A stretch of 64,000 nt of DNA from Mycobacterium sp. E2479 (GTDB lineage Bacteria; Actinomycetota; Actinomycetes; Mycobacteriales; Mycobacteriaceae). Below the pieces are notes generated by a model. That model was not told the DNA's origin and ran no database searches. It saw nothing but the letters and a program-made list of their open reading frames with translations. This document shows positions 60,604 through 64,000 of the stretch, piece after piece (position 1 is the stretch's first letter; the number at the start of each line of letters is the position of its first letter). The position numbers were made by a program, and so were the translations under genes. The stretch spans positions 1 through 64,000 of the forward strand of contig NZ_LZJR01000050.1 of NCBI RefSeq assembly GCF_001667925.1. Direction: 5' to 3'.

Positions 60604-62471
60604 CAGGCGTGGCCTTCGCTCTCGTCGTCGAACAGCGGACGGATTCCGCGCGCCGCCTGGATCTCGTCATTGCTGGTGCCGGCGGCCACCATCGGCCACA
60701 CCTGCGCGTCGGCGCCGACGACGAAGTCGATCACCACCGGGCGGTCGTTGATCGCCCGCGCCGCCTTGATCACGTCTTCGACGTCTTCTTCACGCTCGCA
60801 ACGTAATCCGACGCAGCCCAGCGCCTCCGCGAGCTTCACGAAATCCGGGATGCGATGCGAGTGCGTGGCCAGATCGGTCTGCGAGTAACGCTCGTCGTAG
60901 AACAGCGTCTGCCACTGGCGCACCATGCCCAGGTTGCCGTTGTTGATCAGCGCCACCTTGATCGGCACACCTTCGACCGCGCAGGTGGCCAGCTCCTGGT
61001 TGGTCATCTGGAAGCAGCCATCGCCGTCGATCGCCCACACCTCGGCGTCCGGGCGGGCCATCTTGGCGCCCATGGCCGCCGGAATGGCAAACCCCATAGT
61101 GCCCAGCCCGCCGGAGTTGAGCCAGGTGCGCGGCTTTTCGTAGGAGATGAATTGTGCGGCCCACATCTGGTGCTGGCCGACGCCGGCCACGTACAGGGCA
61201 TCCGGGCCGGCGAGCTTACCGAGTTTTTCGATGACGTACTCCGGCCCCAGGCTGCCGTCGCTCTGCGGCCCGTAGCTCAGCGGGTAGGTGGACTGAACTT
61301 GGTTCAGGTAGGCCCACCACTCGGTCATGTCGACCTTGCCGGGAATGCCGTCCTGGCGCAGCAACTCCACCAGCTCGGCGATGACGGCTTTGACGTCGCC
61401 GACGATCGGCACGTCGGCGTGGCGGTTCTTGCCGATCTCGGCCGGGTCGATGTCGGCGTGAATGACCTTGGCTTCGGGGGCGAAGGTGTCCAGCTTCCCG
61501 GTCACCCGGTCATCGAAGCGGGTTCCCAGCGCGATCAGCAGGTCGCTGCGCTGCAGCGCCGCCACCGCGGCGACGGTGCCGTGCATGCCGGGCATGCCCA
61601 TGTGCTGCGGATGGCTATCCGGGAACGCCCCGCGCGCCATCAGCGTGGTCACCACGGGGATGCGGGTCAGCTCGGCCAGCTCGCGCAGCTGTTCGGTCGC
61701 TTCACCGCGGATCACGCCGCCGCCCACGTAGAGCACCGGCTTGCGGGCCGCCGCGATCAGCTTGGCGGCCTCGCGGATCTGCCGGCTGTGCGGCTTGGTG
61801 TTCGGCTTGTACCCGGGCAGGTTGACGCGTGGCGGCCAGGTGAACGTGCACTGGCCCTGGAGCACGTCTTTCGGGATGTCGACGAGCACCGCGCCGGGGC
61901 GGCCCGAGGAGGCGATGTGGAAAGCCTCGGCGAGCACCTGCGGGATCTCGTTGCCCGAGCGGACCAGGAAGTTGTGCTTGGTGATCGGCATCGTGATGCC
62001 CGAGATGTCGGCTTCCTGGAAGGCGTCGGTGCCGATCAGCGAGCGTCCGACCTGGCCGGTGACGGCGACGACGGGGATCGAATCCATCTGAGCGTCGGCC
62101 AGCGGGGTCACCAGGTTGGTGGCCCCGGGCCCCGACGTCGCCATGCAGACGCCCACCTTGCCGGTGGCGTGCGCGTAGCCACTGGCGGCGTGGCCAGCGC
62201 CCTGCTCGTGGCGGACCAGCACGTGGCGCAGCTTCTTCGAGTCGAACAGCGGGTCGTAGACGGGCAGTACCGCGCCGCCGGGGATGCCGAAGATGACCTC
62301 TACGCCAAGTTCCTCCAGCGAGCGGATCACCGACTGTGCGCCGGTGACTTGCTCGGGCCCGATACGTTTCGGCTTGCCGGCCGCGGATTTCGCGGCGGGC
62401 TTGGCCGCGTCCGTGGCGATGTCCGCAGCGTCGGGCGCCGCGGAGACGTGCTGCCTGATGGGAGCGCTCAC
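60603..62471 (-). CDS. ilvB: Acetolactate synthase, catalytic subunit
   Basis: 622 residues. ThDP enzyme with the catalytic Glu in [18 protein letters not shown]-binding middle domain and the ThDP-Mg motif in [18 protein letters not shown]. An Ala/Lys-rich N-terminal segment of about 38 residues precedes the core. First common step to Val, Leu and Ile; the target of sulfonylurea-type inhibitors. The GTG start at 62471 lies downstream of a leader peptide and terminator. Confidence 0.97.
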
Positions 62472-62516
62472 TGTCGTTCAGTCCTTATTCGTTTGGGGAG
62501 TCTCACTGGGGGCAAC

Positions 62517-62551
62517 AAAAAACCCCCGACAGCTCATCTGCTGCACGAGGG
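62517..62551 (-). terminator. Attenuator-like terminator in the ilvBNC leader
   Basis: On the minus strand CCCTCG...CAGC-AGATGA-GCTG...CGGGGG folds into a stem of about 10 pairs with a small internal mismatch and is followed by TTTTTT (62522-62517). It lies 45 bp before the ilvB start, inside its leader, so it only makes sense as a conditional terminator. Upstream at 62554-62563 is a stretch fully complementary (10 bp) to 62600-62609, which lies inside the leader peptide gene. Confidence 0.85.
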
Positions 62552-62593
62552 TTGCGCGTTGGTTCTGGATTGCTTCAAATGCTGAAGGGCAAG

Positions 62594-62629
62594 TCAGGCA
62601 CCAACGCGCCGACCAATTACTACGAGCAT
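62594..62629 (-). CDS. ilvBNC leader peptide (11 residues, branched-chain-rich)
   Basis: ATG at 62629, stop TGA at 62596-62594; reads MLVVIGRRVGA. Four of the first five residues are Leu-Val-Val-Ile-type control codons (CTC GTA GTA ATT). Placed 120 bp before ilvB and followed by a terminator with a T-run, it fits ribosome-mediated attenuation. No good ribosome binding site is visible. Candidate ilv attenuators have been proposed before in actinobacteria, as I recall. Confidence 0.75.
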   Translation of the reverse strand: MLVVIGRRVGA

Positions 62630-62794
62630 CCCGGGCTGTCCGGCGGTATCCATAGCGTCCGACGGTAGCCTTCGCACAGCTCAGCAGTCAAATCCGGAAC
62701 CGTCGGCGCCACCGTCACCGAGTTGGCCGGCCGAGGCGCAGCAACGCGCGTGCTCGCGGGATCGACCCCTGGTGCCGGATGAAATGATGGTTGG

Positions 62795-63196
62795 GTGGCC
62801 ACCAGCTCATCTCCCCAAACCCCGTCCACAGCGCCCGTCGTGATCAAAGTGTCGCCAATAGCGCATCTGGCCGTCGGATTCCTGACCTTGGGGTTGCTGA
62901 TTCCGGTGCTGCTGTGGCCGCCGTCGCTTCCGCTGCTGATCCTCCCGGTGCTGCTATCGGCGTTGATCATCCGGTTACGCACCGTCGCCGACGACCAGGG
63001 TGTGACCGTGCGGACGCTTTTCGGCAGCCAGAAGGTGCGCTGGGACGATATCGACGGGCTGCGTTTCCACCGGGGTTCGTGGGGGCGCGCGCGCCTCAAA
63101 AGCGGCGCCGAGCTGCGGTTACCGGCGGTGACGTTCTCCACCCTGCCGGAGCTGACCGAGGCCAGCGCGGGGCGGGTGCCGAATCCCTACCAGTGA
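62795..63196 (+). CDS. cfp6: PH-domain membrane protein, Cfp6-like (Rv3004)
   Basis: 133 residues. Two close membrane helices (about 24-60, VGFLTLGLLIPVLLW and LLILPVLLSALII) followed by a small PH-like domain (VTVRTLFGSQKVRWDDIDGL). The H37Rv counterpart was named low-molecular-weight antigen 6 (cfp6). Function unknown. GTG start at 62795; divergent from ilvB. Confidence 0.88.
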   Translation: MATSSSPQTPSTAPVVIKVSPIAHLAVGFLTLGLLIPVLLWPPSLPLLILPVLLSALIIRLRTVADDQGVTVRTLFGSQKVRWDDIDGLRFHRGSWGRARLKSGAELRLPAVTFSTLPELTEASAGRVPNPYQ

Positions 63197-63205
63197 CTAG
63201 GCCGA

Positions 63206-64000
63206 TCAGCCGATCGGATTCACGCCGTTGAGGGCCACCCAGACCCCGACGCCGGCCGCGATCCCGGCCAGCAGGGCGACAAAAGACCCGATGAAGGGGC
63301 GATGCGCCCAGCCGCGGCGCACGTCCAGGCCGTAGCGGCCGGGTCCGCACAGGATGATCGCGGCGGCCATGACGATCAGGCTGATCTGGTATTCGTGGCC
63401 CTCGGGCAAAAAGAACGAGAAGGTTCGCCCGTGCGGCCGTGCCGAGACGCTGGCCAGCAGGCCGTTGATCAAAAATGCCAGCGCACCGGCCGCCGCTAGG
63501 GGAGTGAACAGGCCGAGTATCAGCAGCGCGCCCGCCACGGCCTCCCCGCCCGCGCTCACGTAGGCGAGGATGTCGGCGTGCTGATAGCCGACATCGGACA
63601 GTGAGTTCTTGAACCCCGCGACGCCCGCTCCACCCCACCAGCCGAACAGCTTCTGCAGCCCGTGAGCGCCGAGTACCACACCCAGCCCGACGCGCAGCAG
63701 CAGCAAACCGAGATGCTGCGTTCCGCGCCGGCCGACATCGTGGAACCGGTCATGGTGTTCGTCATCGTGGCCATCGGCGGACTCGGAAGCGTGCCGGGCC
63801 GCCGAATGCGGCTCGACGTAGGGCAAGGGCTCCTGCTGTTCCAACAGGTTGTAGCCCCCGGCGCCGGGTCCGGCGACCGCGGCGGCGCCGCCGTAAGGGA
63901 TGACGGTGGTGGTCCCGGTCGACGGATTGAAGTCGCCGGGGTAGCCGACTGGCGTCAGATCATCTTCGGGATCGACCAGCCGCGCCGAGGCGGGGCGTCC
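63206..64000 (-). CDS. DoxX family membrane protein (Rv3005c-like), 5' end cut by the window
   Basis: The frame is open from 64000 to the stop at 63206 (264 residues visible), so the start lies outside. The N-terminal part is hydrophilic and Gly/Pro-rich (LVDPEDDLTPVGYPGDFNPS). Then four membrane helices with the DoxX pattern LLLLRVGLGVVLGAHGLQKLFGW-like and GGEAVAGALLILGLF. In M. tuberculosis the DoxX protein of this locus is described as part of a membrane oxidoreductase complex with SodA and SseA; neither partner is in the window. Confidence 0.88.
   Translation of the reverse strand, partial: GRPASARLVDPEDDLTPVGYPGDFNPSTGTTTVIPYGGAAAVAGPGAGGYNLLEQQEPLPYVEPHSAARHASESADGHDDEHHDRFHDVGRRGTQHLGLLLLRVGLGVVLGAHGLQKLFGWWGGAGVAGFKNSLSDVGYQHADILAYVSAGGEAVAGALLILGLFTPLAAAGALAFLINGLLASVSARPHGRTFSFFLPEGHEYQISLIVMAAAIILCGPGRYGLDVRRGWAHRPFIGSFVALLAGIAAGVGVWVALNGVNPIG

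Noticed and set aside
60855..62585. 576-codon plus-strand frame opposite ilvB
   Set aside because: Antisense shadow of a well-conserved enzyme gene.

Overview
The window is 64 kb of GC-rich chromosome from a mycobacterium. The gene order follows the M. tuberculosis H37Rv map from about Rv2913c to Rv3005c (ffh, glnD-glnB-amt, ftsY, smc, acyP, fpg, rnc, coaD, rsmD, lipN, recG, ung, thiL, ddl, gpsA, fbiD, ppk, mutT1, hupB, leuDC, gltX, leuB, serA, ilvCNB, cfp6, doxX). Comparisons with H37Rv are from memory, not from a search. Against that map several blocks are missing here: pknI, the whole PDIM/PGL lipid locus, purU and the pyruvate carboxylase gene pca. The lack of the PDIM/PGL locus points to a non-tuberculous species such as the M. 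avium complex or relatives, but the species cannot be fixed from this window.

Layout. 1-6 kb: two amidohydrolases, the SRP GTPase ffh, an alpha/beta hydrolase and an SF2 helicase. 6-10.4 kb: the nitrogen operon amt-glnB-glnD. 10.4-20.4 kb: ftsY, smc, acyP, an OsmC-like protein, a PIG-L deacetylase, fpg, rnc, a DUF177 protein and a DivIVA-like coiled coil. 20.4-22.1 kb: a permease behind a copper-type (RicR/CsoR-like) operator. 22.1-32.4 kb: coaD, rsmD, a VKOR/DsbA-like disulfide pair, lipN, an aldo-keto reductase preceded by the wreck of a second one, a secreted HNH nuclease, recG, a FakA/DAK2 protein and rpmB. 32.5-38 kb: an accessory catabolic-looking block of three SDRs (one of the mycofactocin-associated type), an NTF2-like protein, a DUF1214 protein and an MDR oxidoreductase. 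38-47 kb: ung, thiL, ddl, gpsA, fbiD, ppk and mutT1. 47-64 kb: hupB, leucine and branched-chain biosynthesis (leuDC with an IclR regulator, leuB, ilvBNC with a leader peptide and terminator), serA, two tRNAs, gltX, an MFS transporter, wrbA, cfp6 and a doxX gene cut by the window edge.

The most notable non-coding content is a dispersed family of 51-56 bp intergenic tandem repeats at six loci (about 1.6, 11.9, 22.7, 40.5, 47.0 and 54.2 kb), reminiscent of MIRU elements. Next come the near-perfect copper-type palindrome before the permease, a putative ilvBNC attenuator with an L-V-V-I leader peptide, a 21-bp-arm hairpin between wrbA and ilvC, and an aldo-keto reductase gene relic. The core genes are compact, with many ATGA, GTGA or TGATG stop/start overlaps (amt/glnB, DUF177/rnc, dsbA/vkor, ung/MDR, FAH/gltX, ilvB/ilvN).
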